DNA of 64,000 nt from contig CAVQQQ010000001.1 in NCBI GenBank assembly GCA_963715025.1, positions 372,001 through 436,000 on the forward strand, read 5' to 3'. The DNA comes from DASSJT01 sp963715025 (GTDB lineage Bacteria; Actinomycetota; Actinomycetes; Actinomycetales; Dermatophilaceae). Under the pieces are notes generated by a model, which was not told where the DNA came from, made no database searches, and saw only the letters and a program-made list of their open reading frames with translations. Shown piece after piece: positions 1-7,880 of the stretch. The position numbers were made by a program, and so were the translations under genes. Positions within the stretch are counted from its first letter, which is position 1, and each line of letters begins with the position of its first letter.

Positions 1-678
1 GATGGCGAGCCCATCCTCGCTACCGCCGTAGAGGGCTAGCTCAGGGTCGTGGTCGCGCACCTCAGGGTCCACCGGCACCGCGTCCGCGGGGATGTACGGC
101 GGGTTCGACACCACCACATCGACCCGGCCGCACAGCTCAGGGAAGGCGCTGGTGGCATCCCCGTGCTCGAGCCGGACGTCGAGACCCGTCCGGTCCACGT
201 TGAGCACAGCCCACGCGTGGGCATCCTCGCCGAGCTCCACGGCATACACCTGCGCCCCAGGCACCTCGTCCTTGACCGCCAGTGCGATCGCGCCCGAGCC
301 CGTGCACAGGTCGACCACCAGGGGGTGGCCGCCTGGCACGGCGCGTGCCCGGTCGATCGCCAGCCCGGCCACGAACTCGGTCTCCGGCCGCGGCACGAAG
401 ACGCCGGGGCCCACCCTCAGCTCGAGTCGGCGGAAACCGGATCGCCCGGTCAGGTGCTGGAGCGGCACTCGGGCGGCCCGCTGGCTCACCAGCGAGTCGT
501 ATGCCGGGGGCGCGGGTGCGCCGAGAACCATGGCCTTGCGCACGTTCCCCGGGTCAGTGCCCATGGCGTGGGCCGCGAGGGCGACGGCATCCTGTTCGGG
601 CGAGGGGACCCCCGCCGCGGTCAGCTGGGCGACGGCCTCTCGCACGGCGTCACGCAGGCTGCTGGCTGCCGGTGCCAC
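1..678 (-). CDS. prmC: Release factor glutamine methyltransferase PrmC (3' end beyond window)
   Basis: Methylates the glutamine of the GGQ motif of release factors using S-adenosylmethionine, in the cytosol. The 226 codons visible read without interruption off the left edge. An N-terminal helical region is followed by a Rossmann methyltransferase domain with the SAM loop VVDLCTGSGAIALAV and the family signature VVVSNPPYIP, which holds the substrate glutamine. The start is taken as GTG at 678, four bases after the prfA stop codon; a GTG overlapping that stop lies in another frame that closes after 11 codons. It is co-directional with prfA, whose product is its substrate, and is probably co-transcribed with rpmE and prfA. 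The C terminus is missing only because of the window edge. Confidence 0.93.
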   Translation of the reverse strand, partial: MAPAASSLRDAVREAVAQLTAAGVPSPEQDAVALAAHAMGTDPGNVRKAMVLGAPAPPAYDSLVSQRAARVPLQHLTGRSGFRRLELRVGPGVFVPRPETEFVAGLAIDRARAVPGGHPLVVDLCTGSGAIALAVKDEVPGAQVYAVELGEDAHAWAVLNVDRTGLDVRLEHGDATSAFPELCGRVDVVVSNPPYIPADAVPVDPEVRDHDPELALYGGSEDGLAI

Positions 679-681
679 CGG

Positions 682-1761
682 TCACTCTCCCCCGGCGAGG
701 GCGGCCATACGGGCCGCCTCGTCGGCGTCGACCGCCGACTGGACCACGGCGTCGAGGTCTCCGTCGAGCACGGCGTCGAGGTTGTAGGACTTGAAGCCGG
801 TGCGGTGGTCGCTGATGCGGTTCTCGGGGAAGTTGTAGGTGCGGATGCGCTCGGAGCGGTCGACCGTGCGAACCTGCGACCTGCGCGCCGCGCTGGCCTC
901 CGCATCGGCCTCGTCCTGGGCGATCTGGTGGAGCCGGGCGCGCAGCACCCGCATCGCGGACTCCTTGTTCTGGAGCTGGGACTTCTCGTTCTGGCAGCTC
1001 ACCACGACCCCCGTGGGGATGTGGGTGATGCGCACGGCCGAGTCCGTGGTGTTGACGCTCTGGCCGCCCGGGCCAGAGCTGCGGTAGACGTCGATGCGCA
1101 GGTCGTTGGGCTCGATCTCGATCTCGACGTCCTCGGCCTCCGGCATCACCCACACGCCGGCTGCGGAGGTGTGGATGCGCCCTTGGCTCTCGGTGACCGG
1201 AACCCGCTGGACCCGGTGCACGCCGCCCTCGTACTTGAGCCGCGCCCAAGGAGCCTCACCGGGCTGCCGTGTGCCCTTGGCCTTGACCGCCACCTGCACG
1301 TCCTTGTAGCCCCCGAGGTCGGACTCGGTCGCGTCGATGACCTCGGTCTTCCAGCCCCGGCGCTCGGCGTAGCGGAGGTACATGCGGAGCAGGTCGCCAG
1401 CGAAGAGGGCCGACTCCTCGCCACCCTCGCCCGCCTTGACCTCGAGGATCACGTCGCGGTCGTCGTCGGGGTCGCGCGGGACGAGCAGCCGCCGGAGCCG
1501 GTCCTCGGCCTCGGCTGCCGCAGCCTCCATGGAGGGCACCTCCTCGGCGAAGCCGGCGTCGTCCCTCGCCAGCTCCCGCGCCGTGGTGAGGTCGTCTTGC
1601 GCCGCATGCCACGCGTGGTAGGCAGCCACGGTCGGCGCGAGCGCGGCATAGCGCTTGCTGACCTCGCGCAGCCGGGTCTGGTCGGCAGCCACCTCCGGGT
1701 CGGCCATCTCACGCTCCAGGGCGGCGTGCTCCGCCACGAGAGCGGCGGCGGACTCGAGCAT
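682..1761 (-). CDS. prfA: Peptide chain release factor 1
   Basis: RF1 recognises UAA and UAG in the ribosomal A site and triggers peptide release. The protein has 359 residues, the usual family length. The catalytic loop is SSGPGGQSVNTTDSAVR with the invariant GGQ, followed by the conserved segment IRTYNFPENRISDHR. Charged coiled helices form the N-terminal third. ATG at 1761 is preceded by CTAGGAG. The gene lies between rpmE and prmC on the same strand, the arrangement common in actinobacteria. Nothing is unusual. Confidence 0.97.
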   Translation of the reverse strand: MLESAAALVAEHAALEREMADPEVAADQTRLREVSKRYAALAPTVAAYHAWHAAQDDLTTARELARDDAGFAEEVPSMEAAAAEAEDRLRRLLVPRDPDDDRDVILEVKAGEGGEESALFAGDLLRMYLRYAERRGWKTEVIDATESDLGGYKDVQVAVKAKGTRQPGEAPWARLKYEGGVHRVQRVPVTESQGRIHTSAAGVWVMPEAEDVEIEIEPNDLRIDVYRSSGPGGQSVNTTDSAVRITHIPTGVVVSCQNEKSQLQNKESAMRVLRARLHQIAQDEADAEASAARRSQVRTVDRSERIRTYNFPENRISDHRTGFKSYNLDAVLDGDLDAVVQSAVDADEAARMAALAGGE

Positions 1762-1841
1762 GTTCGGCTCCTAGGGCGATCGGCGGGAGACGCTGGCAAG
1801 TGGGCCAGAGGCGCCCGACCCGGTCGGGTGTGGACAAAGCA

Positions 1842-1880
1842 GATGCGCCGGGCCGTGACGTCGTCACGGACCGGCGCATC
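1842..1880 (-). terminator. Hairpin after rpmE
   Basis: A two-part stem of 9 bp (GATGCGCCG paired with CGGCGCATC) and 7 bp (CCGTGAC with GTCACGG) is separated by a 2x2 internal loop and closed by a 3-nt loop. It begins 7 bp past the rpmE stop and is followed on the minus strand by TGCTTTGTCC, so it can act as a terminator or attenuator between rpmE and prfA. Confidence 0.6.
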
Positions 1881-1887
1881 GGGAAAG

Positions 1888-2106
1888 CTACTTGGACGCG
1901 GCCTTCTTGCCGTAGCGGGCCTCGAAGCGGGCGACCCGGCCACCGGTGTCGAGGATCTTCTGCTTGCCGGTGTAGAAGGGGTGGCACTGCGAGCAGACGT
2001 CGGCGTGGATCACGCCGGAGGTCGCGGTGCTGCGCGTGGTGAACGTGTTGCCACAGGTGCAGGTGACCGTGGTCTCCACGTAGGCGGGGTGGATGTCGTT
2101 CTTCAA
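1888..2106 (-). CDS. rpmE: 50S ribosomal protein bL31, zinc-binding form
   Basis: A 72-residue ribosomal protein L31. It begins (M)KNDIHPAYVE and carries two cysteine pairs, CTCGN and CSQCHPF, so it is the zinc-binding (C+) type and not the zinc-independent paralogue. The start is TTG at 2106, chosen because AAGGAG lies 7 nt upstream and all L31 proteins begin at this point; a longer frame reading back to 2193 has no family support. It heads the rpmE-prfA-prmC set. Confidence 0.96.
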   Translation of the reverse strand: MKNDIHPAYVETTVTCTCGNTFTTRSTATSGVIHADVCSQCHPFYTGKQKILDTGGRVARFEARYGKKAASK

Positions 2107-2326
2107 CTTCGCTCCTTGAGTGGATGGGACCGGGTCGGCAGCGGCTCCGAGAGCAGGAGCAGCCGGTATGCCGTGAACCGGGCCAGCGAACAAGTGTGCC
2201 AGATAGGCGCACCAGAGTCATAAACGCCTGGCTCCCCCCGCCCATTCCCGCCGGGGCTGGTCGCGGGCCATCCCGCTGGTGATCCGGCGGCCAAGCCAGC
2301 GGAGGCCCACTGTCGGTGCGCATGGC

Positions 2327-2332
2327 TAGCGT
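2327..2332 (+). promoter_or_regulatory. Likely leaderless -10 box TAGCGT
   Basis: TAGCGT ends 6 nt before the ATG at 2339 and no Shine-Dalgarno sequence precedes that ATG. This spacing puts transcription start on or next to the A of the start codon. The same box in the same position precedes hisN in this window. Confidence 0.5.
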
Positions 2333-2338
2333 TGCGGG

Positions 2339-3202
2339 ATGCGATTCGGGTTCGTGGTTCCCTTTGCCGACACCCGTGAGTTCGCCGATCTGGCCTCGCT
2401 CGGGGAGGCCTGCGGCTGGGATGGCGTCTTCACGTGGGAGGCCCTGTTCGGGGTCGACGCCTGGGTCACTCTGGGTGCCGCCGCGATGGTGACCGACCGG
2501 ATCCGGCTGGGCACGCTTCTGACGCCGGTCTCGCGGGTGCGGCCCTGGGATCTCGCCTCCCGGGTCGGCACGGTCGACCGCATCAGCGCAGGCCGGGCGA
2601 TCCTGGGGGCCGGGCTGGGCGCGCTCCACGACGGATGGACCGCATTCGAGGCCGACGAGGGTCGGCGGATGCGGGCGGAGAAGGTCGACGAGTCTCTGGC
2701 CATCTATGCCGGGCTCATGGCGGGCCAGCCGTTCGCCTACCAAGGCCAGCACTACTCGGCGAAGCCGACCGAGTTCAACCTGCCGCCGCCCCCGGTGCAG
2801 CAGCCGCGGCCCCCCGTCTGGGTGGTGGGTGCCCTCGTGGAAGGCAGGAAGCGACAGCCCTCCCTCGAGCGTGCTGCCCGCTGGGACGGACTGCTTCCCC
2901 AGGTGGTGTCGAGTGGCCCCGACGGCAGCCGCCAGGGCCGCCACGTGGACTCGCCGGACGAGCTCGCCGATCTCGTGGGTCGGGTTCGGGCGCTGCGCGA
3001 TCAGCAGGGCCTCTCCTGGAGCGGCTACGACGTCGTCGTGGAGGCCGACAGCACCGGCGAGTTCGTCCAGCTGCCCGGCACGCCTGCGGACTGGCAGGAC
3101 GCAGGCGGCACATGGTGGGTCGAGAGCTGGTGGAGCATCCCACCCGGCCCCGACGGCTTGGCGGAGGTGGCGCGCAGAGTGCGGCGTGGCCCACCCGCCT
3201 GA
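2339..3202 (+). CDS. Luciferase-like (LLM class) flavin-dependent oxidoreductase
   Basis: A 287-residue TIM-barrel protein of the bacterial luciferase superfamily, which uses reduced F420 or FMN. It opens MRFGFVVPFADTREFADLA and contains the segment VTDRIRLGTLLTPVSR followed by a WDLASRVGTVDRIS stretch typical of the family. The substrate cannot be predicted. The ATG has no ribosome site but a TAGCGT box 6 nt upstream suggests leaderless expression. It stands alone on the plus strand, divergent from rpmE, and together with the next gene separates rpmE from rho, which are close neighbours in many actinobacteria. Confidence 0.85.
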   Translation: MRFGFVVPFADTREFADLASLGEACGWDGVFTWEALFGVDAWVTLGAAAMVTDRIRLGTLLTPVSRVRPWDLASRVGTVDRISAGRAILGAGLGALHDGWTAFEADEGRRMRAEKVDESLAIYAGLMAGQPFAYQGQHYSAKPTEFNLPPPPVQQPRPPVWVVGALVEGRKRQPSLERAARWDGLLPQVVSSGPDGSRQGRHVDSPDELADLVGRVRALRDQQGLSWSGYDVVVEADSTGEFVQLPGTPADWQDAGGTWWVESWWSIPPGPDGLAEVARRVRRGPPA

Positions 3203-3253
3203 GCCGGGCATCGACTCTCCGCGTGTCGCCGCCTGCCCTGCCCGGCCTGGATG

Positions 3254-3294
3254 CCCGGCCCCTCCCCCGCCCAGCCCCTCCCCCCGCCCAGCCC
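3254..3294 (-). repeat. C-rich tract, possible G-quadruplex on the minus strand
   Basis: Within 41 bp there are eight runs of three to six C on the plus strand, arranged as two near-copies of a 16-17 nt unit (CCCCTCCCCCGCCCAG and the same with one more C). The minus strand is therefore able to form an intramolecular G-quadruplex. It lies between the oxidoreductase stop and the lipoprotein gene and overlaps no gene. Confidence 0.5.
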
Positions 3295-3387
3295 GTCCGG
3301 GGCCTCAGGTCACGGTCGCGTTTCGCGTCGGTCTCAGTCGGGCCGCGGCCCTGATGACACGCCCGAGTCGTCGCCCAGAATTCCCGG

Positions 3388-4683
3388 ATGGGGTGGGCAG
3401 CGGCGATGGCAGCGGCGATGGCTGCCGCCCTGGCCGCTGCCGGCTGCGGAGCCAACCCCGAGTGCCGTTTCGATCCGTGCCCGCCTGGCCGCACGACTGT
3501 GACCGCGGTCGACTCCCTCGGGCGTGAGGCGTGGGCCCGCGAGCTGCCTGACCGCGTGGAAGCGCGCCCCCGGGTGAGCGGCGACCTCGTCATCGTGCAG
3601 GGGTGCTCGGGAGCCCACGTCCTGGCCCTCGCCGACGGCCACGTGGTCGCGACCGCGTCCGACCTCCAGAATGCGCTGGGCGTGGCTGCCGGCCGTCTCT
3701 TCGGCACCATCGAGAACGAACCCGGCAGCGGGCTCGTCGGCTATCCCGTGTCGAAGGGTGTGTCGAGTCTGCGGGTCGCGCTGGGGGCAGCGGCGACCAG
3801 GCGGGGCACCACGGCCGTGACGCCCCGTGGTCTGGTCGTCGTCGACGAGCCGGGCAGCGCGCTGCGCCTCATCCGCGGGGGTGGCTCGGGCAAGCGCGTC
3901 CCGCTCCCCGCGGCACGTGACGCGACGATCTCCGGGTCTGGGGACCAGGTCGTGGTCGCTGCGAGCGATGGGTCGATCACGGGCGTCGACCTGGGCCTCG
4001 GTGCCGCGCGCTGGCGGGTCCTCGCCACGCAGGTTGCCGGGAGATTCTCGAGCCGGGTCATCGCCGCCCGGACGGCAGTGGTCGCGACGCTCGCCCCCAC
4101 CGGCGCCGACCAGCCCGGTTCCCCGGAGGTGGTCGCCGTCGACCCCGAGACCGGGCGGGTTCGGTGGCGGGCGACCGCCCGCCTTGCGCTAGCGGCATCA
4201 CGCGCACAGACCGTGCTGCTCGCCCACGGCTCCCTCGAGATCCGTGACACCCGAACCGGACAGCTGCTCTGGTCTCGCGATGCCGCGCTTCCGGCTGACC
4301 TGACTCCCGCGTCGATCGACAGCCGCAGCATCCCCATCGTGCTGGCGGACGGCACCGTTGCGGTCAGCGGCGACCTGGTTGGCGAGGCAGCCCGAACCGT
4401 AGGGCTGGACTCCGCGACCGGAACGGTCCTGTGGACCTCCGACTCGATCCGACTGCGCGTCGCCGACCAGGCCTACGATCCCGAGACTGCCAACGGCGAA
4501 CTGCTGCCGGTCACCGACGACAGCCCGGCGTTGGCAGATGCGCACACGGCTCGGATCCTCTGGCGAGCTCCGGGCCAGGCCGCCCTGCCCCGGGACGGAC
4601 AGGCGTTGGTCGCGGCGGCTGCGGATCGGGACCTCGAGATCACCGTCGACGGCGACGTGCCGCTCAAGGGCGGCTGCTTCTGA
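3388..4683 (+). CDS. Secreted PQQ/WD40-like beta-propeller lipoprotein
   Basis: 431 residues. The first 20 are an alanine-rich hydrophobic signal ending LAAAGC, a lipobox, so the mature protein is probably anchored outside the membrane at Cys20. The remainder is repeated beta-propeller blades with motifs such as VDPETGRVRWRA, IRDTRTGQLLWSR and LDSATGTVLWTS, the pattern of BamB/PQQ-dehydrogenase propellers (PQQ_2 type). No PQQ-binding or dehydrogenase residues were recognised, so a binding or scaffold role is more likely than catalysis. The signal lacks N-terminal positive residues, but the only in-frame upstream codons before a stop give no better start. A CAGAAT box ends 6 nt before the ATG. 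It converges on rho. Confidence 0.75.
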   Translation: MGWAAAMAAAMAAALAAAGCGANPECRFDPCPPGRTTVTAVDSLGREAWARELPDRVEARPRVSGDLVIVQGCSGAHVLALADGHVVATASDLQNALGVAAGRLFGTIENEPGSGLVGYPVSKGVSSLRVALGAAATRRGTTAVTPRGLVVVDEPGSALRLIRGGGSGKRVPLPAARDATISGSGDQVVVAASDGSITGVDLGLGAARWRVLATQVAGRFSSRVIAARTAVVATLAPTGADQPGSPEVVAVDPETGRVRWRATARLALAASRAQTVLLAHGSLEIRDTRTGQLLWSRDAALPADLTPASIDSRSIPIVLADGTVAVSGDLVGEAARTVGLDSATGTVLWTSDSIRLRVADQAYDPETANGELLPVTDDSPALADAHTARILWRAPGQAALPRDGQALVAAAADRDLEITVDGDVPLKGGCF

Positions 4684-4711
4684 CAGCGGTGCCGCGTGGC
4701 CCGCGCACAGA

Positions 4712-4745
4712 GAGTGGGGCGGCGCCGACTCGCGCCGCCCCACTC
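4712..4745. terminator. Bidirectional terminator between lipoprotein gene and rho
   Basis: Perfect 13-bp inverted repeat GAGTGGGGCGGCG / CGCCGCCCCACTC with an 8-nt loop, in the 75 bp between two convergent genes. There is no strong T run, as is usual in actinobacteria. Confidence 0.85.
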
Positions 4746-4758
4746 CTTTGTGCTCAGG

Positions 4759-6645
4759 TCAGGCGTCGTCGTCCTCGAGCTTGATCGACGACGTCTGCTG
4801 CACTTGGGTCAGGAACTCGTAGTTGCTCTTCGTTTTCCGCAGCCGATCGAGGAGAAGCTCGATGGCCTGCTGGCTGTCCAGCGCCGCGAGGACTCGGCGC
4901 AGCTTCCACATGATCTTGAGCTCCTCGGGCGCGAGCAGGATCTCCTCCTTGCGCGTTCCGGAGTTGTTCACATCGACGGCCGGGAAGATGCGACGGTTCG
5001 AGAGGCCACGATCGAGTTTGAGCTCCATGTTGCCGGTGCCCTTGAACTCCTCGAAGATCACCTCGTCCATGCGTGAGCCGGTCTCGACCAGCGCAGTGGC
5101 GAGGATGGTCAGCGAGCCGCCATTCTCGATGTTGCGCGCTGCGCCGAAGAACTTCTTGGGCGGGTAGAGCGCCGCGCTGTCGACGCCACCGGAGAGGATG
5201 CGCCCGCTCGCCGGAGCGGACAGGTTGTAGGCCCGTCCGAGCTTGGTGATCGAGTCGAGCAGCACGACAACGTCATGGCCCATCTCGACGAGGCGCTTGG
5301 CGCGCTCGATGGCCAGCTCGGCCACGGTGGTGTGGTCGTCGGCCGGGCGGTCGAAGGTTGAGGCGATGACCTCGCCCTTGACCGCGCGCTGCATGTCGGT
5401 GACCTCCTCGGGCCGCTCGTCGACGAGGACGACCATCAGGTGGCACTCCGGGTTGTTGCTGGTGATCGCGTTGGCGATCGCCTGCATGACCATCGTCTTC
5501 CCGGCCTTGGCCGGAGCGACGATCAGGCCGCGCTGGCCCTTGCCGATCGGGGCGACGAGGTCGATGACCCGCGTGGTCAGGATGTTGCTCTCGGTCTCCA
5601 GACGCAGCCGCTGCTGCGGGTAGAGCGGAGTGAGCTTGCCGAACTCCACGCGCTGGCGAGCCTGGTCGGGGGTCATGCCGTTGATCGAGTCGAGGCGCAC
5701 CAGCGGGTTGAACTTCTGACGGGAGCTCTGCTGGTCGCCCTCGCGGGGCGCGCGCACCGCACCAGTGACGGCATCGCCCTTGCGGAGGCCGTTCTTCTTG
5801 ACCATGCCGAGCGGGACGTAGACGTCGTTGGGCCCAGGCAGGTAGCCGGAGGTGCGCACGAAGGCGTAGTTGTCCAGGACATCGAGGATGCCCGCAACAG
5901 GGACGAGGACGTCGTCCTCACTCAGCAGCGGCTCGTTGTCGAACTCGCCGAGGTCCTGGCCCCCGCGCCCGCGCCGCTTGTCACGGTTGCGGTTGCGGTT
6001 GCGGTTGCGGCGGCGGCCGCCGCGGTCGTCGTCGTCCTGGCCATGAGCGCCCTGACCCCCCTGGCTGCCACGGCTCTGCGCCGCTTCGGCCTGGCCGCCC
6101 TGTCGGTTGTCCTGCCGGCTCTCCTGGCGGCCGTCCTGCCGGCTGTCCTGGCGGCCGTCCTGCCGGTTGTGTTGGCGGGTGTCCCGCTGGCCCTCGCGGT
6201 CCCGCTGGGCGCGCCCCGGCAGGCCGCGGTCGGCTCGGTCCCCGCCATCCCCCTCGCGGGCGGCATGGGTCTCCTGGTCGGATGCCCTGGCCTCCCCCTG
6301 CCCGTGGCCGGAGCGGCGCTCATCGGCGGCCTCGTGGCCGCCAGGCTGGTCGAGGTGGCCCCCGAGGGGGACCCCCTCGGCGCCGACGGGGGTGCGGTCG
6401 CCGCTGCCGTCCGACGCTGCGGTGCGCGGGCCGCGGGCGGCGGGAGCCGCTCCGGGCTCACCGGACTGGCGTGCCTTGATGGCGGCGACGAGGTCGCCCT
6501 TGCGCATTCTGGCGGTGCCGGTGATGCCCATGCTCGACGCCAGGCCCTGGAGCTCAGCCAGCCGCATGGCGGTCAGCGAGCCGGACCGACGCTGCGGTGG
6601 TTCCGTCGCGCCGGATGCAGCGTCGAGAGTGGTGGTGTCTGTCAC
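4759..6645 (-). CDS. rho: Transcription termination factor Rho, actinobacterial long form
   Basis: ATP-driven hexameric RNA helicase that ends transcription. 628 residues against about 420 in E. coli; the extra length is an insertion at roughly residues 60-230 between the N-terminal Rho_N helix bundle (LAELQGLASSMGITG) and the RNA-binding domain. The insertion is rich in R, Q, D, N and G and contains repeats such as RQDGRQDSRQDGRQES and RNRNRNRNR, typical of the disordered insert in actinobacterial Rho. The catalytic core is intact: Walker A VAPAKAGKTMVMQ, Walker B VVVLLDSITKLGRAYN and the Q-loop region. Start is GTG at 6645 with GGAAGGA upstream. It lies downstream of thrB but 284 bp away. 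Confidence 0.97.
   Translation of the reverse strand: MTDTTTLDAASGATEPPQRRSGSLTAMRLAELQGLASSMGITGTARMRKGDLVAAIKARQSGEPGAAPAARGPRTAASDGSGDRTPVGAEGVPLGGHLDQPGGHEAADERRSGHGQGEARASDQETHAAREGDGGDRADRGLPGRAQRDREGQRDTRQHNRQDGRQDSRQDGRQESRQDNRQGGQAEAAQSRGSQGGQGAHGQDDDDRGGRRRNRNRNRNRDKRRGRGGQDLGEFDNEPLLSEDDVLVPVAGILDVLDNYAFVRTSGYLPGPNDVYVPLGMVKKNGLRKGDAVTGAVRAPREGDQQSSRQKFNPLVRLDSINGMTPDQARQRVEFGKLTPLYPQQRLRLETESNILTTRVIDLVAPIGKGQRGLIVAPAKAGKTMVMQAIANAITSNNPECHLMVVLVDERPEEVTDMQRAVKGEVIASTFDRPADDHTTVAELAIERAKRLVEMGHDVVVLLDSITKLGRAYNLSAPASGRILSGGVDSAALYPPKKFFGAARNIENGGSLTILATALVETGSRMDEVIFEEFKGTGNMELKLDRGLSNRRIFPAVDVNNSGTRKEEILLAPEELKIMWKLRRVLAALDSQQAIELLLDRLRKTKSNYEFLTQVQQTSSIKLEDDDA
5984..6010. repeat. 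Hexanucleotide repeat inside rho
   Basis: Four consecutive CGGTTG units plus CGG. On the coding (minus) strand they give the alternating Arg-Asn run of the Rho insertion. Length change by one unit would add or remove Asn-Arg without changing frame. Confidence 0.85.
6106..6177. repeat. Three 24-bp tandem units inside rho
   Basis: Three adjacent 24-bp units (6106-6129, 6130-6153, 6154-6177) that differ at a few positions and encode the eight-residue RQDGRQDS/E-type repeats of the Rho insertion. The unit length preserves the reading frame. Confidence 0.8.
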
Positions 6646-6929
6646 GAAGGATCCTTCCCCTCGTTTGATGGCCTGCGACGGAGAGCGCAGAACCGGATGG
6701 TGGGCCAGAAGACCTGGCCAAATGGGATCCGCATGTCGGCAGAGTGCAACAGGGCACGGTCAGAACGTGCCTTCATGCAGAGATTTGCATCGCTGCTGCG
6801 GGCGGGCCCTTGGCCGGCCTCGGCTGCGAATGCCCTTTCAATGTAGCACCCGCGCCGCAGTCCGCCACCCGGGCGCCCGGGCATGTCGCCGGCCCGCGGC
6901 CGCCAAGATGGGCCTGGTCCCAGGAGCCC
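6646..6929. other. Gap between thrB and rho (rho leader)
   Basis: 284 bp without a convincing gene. It must hold the rho leader and probably its promoter; no clear -35/-10 pair or terminator could be fixed by eye. The sequence is a little less GC-rich than its surroundings near 6700-6800. Confidence 0.4.
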
Positions 6930-7880
6930 TCAGGGCCGAACCCAGGTCGCACCTTCACTGGGGATGCCTGGCTGGAGCACGGTCCAGTCGGTGTCGGCCA
7001 GGGCGGCGGACTCCGCAGCCCGGGCCCGGGTCGACAGGACCAGCACCGACGGTCCGGCTCCGGAGATGACCGCCGCGTGCCCTGCCTCCCGGAGCCGGTC
7101 CACCAATGCCATGGACGCGGCATACGACGCGCGCCGGGGCTCCTGGTGGAGCCACTCGCGGGTTGCGCTCATGAGGTATGCCGGGTCGTGGCCGACTGCG
7201 TGAACCAGCAGTGCCGCGCGCGCCGAGTTGAGCGCCGCGTCGCGGTGGCGGACGTGGGTGGGCAGGACCGACCGGGCGCGCGCAGTCGAGAGCTGCTCGG
7301 CGGGCACGAACACGACCGCCGTGACCTCGGGGTGGATAGGCAGCCGGATCGTCGTGGTCCGTGGCGGCGGGCCAGGGTCGTCGGACCAGGAGAGGGTGAA
7401 TCCGCCGTAGACGCTCGCCGAGGCGTTGTCCGGATGGCCCTCGACCCGGCTGGCCAGACTGTTGGCGGCCTCAAGGTCGAGGGCTGCGCCGGGCGCGCCT
7501 GCTGAGGCCAGGTTCAGCGCCTGGGCCGCGGCGACGCCAGTGACGATGGCGGTGGCCGATGAGCCAAGCCCTCGTCCATGTGGCACGCCGTTGCGGCATT
7601 CCAGTCGGAGCCCGGCCGGGACGGACACACCGCTCTCCTGCCAGGCGATGACCATCGTGCGGTAGACGAGGTGGCTCTCGTCACGGGGCACCTCGGCCGC
7701 CGCCTCGCCCTCCACCTCGACCTCGAGCCCGGGCCGATCGGTGACCGTGGCGGTGCACTCGTCCCACAGCCCCAGCGCGAGCCCCACCGAGTCGAACCCC
7801 GGACCCAGGTTGGCGCTGCTCGCGGGCACCCGCACCGTTGCCGTGGTGCCAGGCGCCGGCGCGCCCGGCGCCGCCACCAT
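6930..7880 (-). CDS. thrB: Homoserine kinase
   Basis: Phosphorylates homoserine in the threonine pathway. GHMP-kinase fold, 316 residues. N-terminal VRVPASSANLGPGFDSVGLAL and the ATP loop VPHGRGLGSSATAIVTG are both canonical. The start ATG at 7880 shares its A with the thrC stop (TGATG), indicating translational coupling; longer frames reading upstream into thrC are not real. It is the last gene of the hom-thrC-thrB set. Confidence 0.96.
   Translation of the reverse strand: MVAAPGAPAPGTTATVRVPASSANLGPGFDSVGLALGLWDECTATVTDRPGLEVEVEGEAAAEVPRDESHLVYRTMVIAWQESGVSVPAGLRLECRNGVPHGRGLGSSATAIVTGVAAAQALNLASAGAPGAALDLEAANSLASRVEGHPDNASASVYGGFTLSWSDDPGPPPRTTTIRLPIHPEVTAVVFVPAEQLSTARARSVLPTHVRHRDAALNSARAALLVHAVGHDPAYLMSATREWLHQEPRRASYAASMALVDRLREAGHAAVISGAGPSVLVLSTRARAAESAALADTDWTVLQPGIPSEGATWVRP

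Noticed and set aside
49..2223. Very long open frame antisense to prmC, prfA and rpmE
   Set aside because: High GC content keeps antisense frames open. The translation has no family motifs, while the minus strand gives three recognised proteins.
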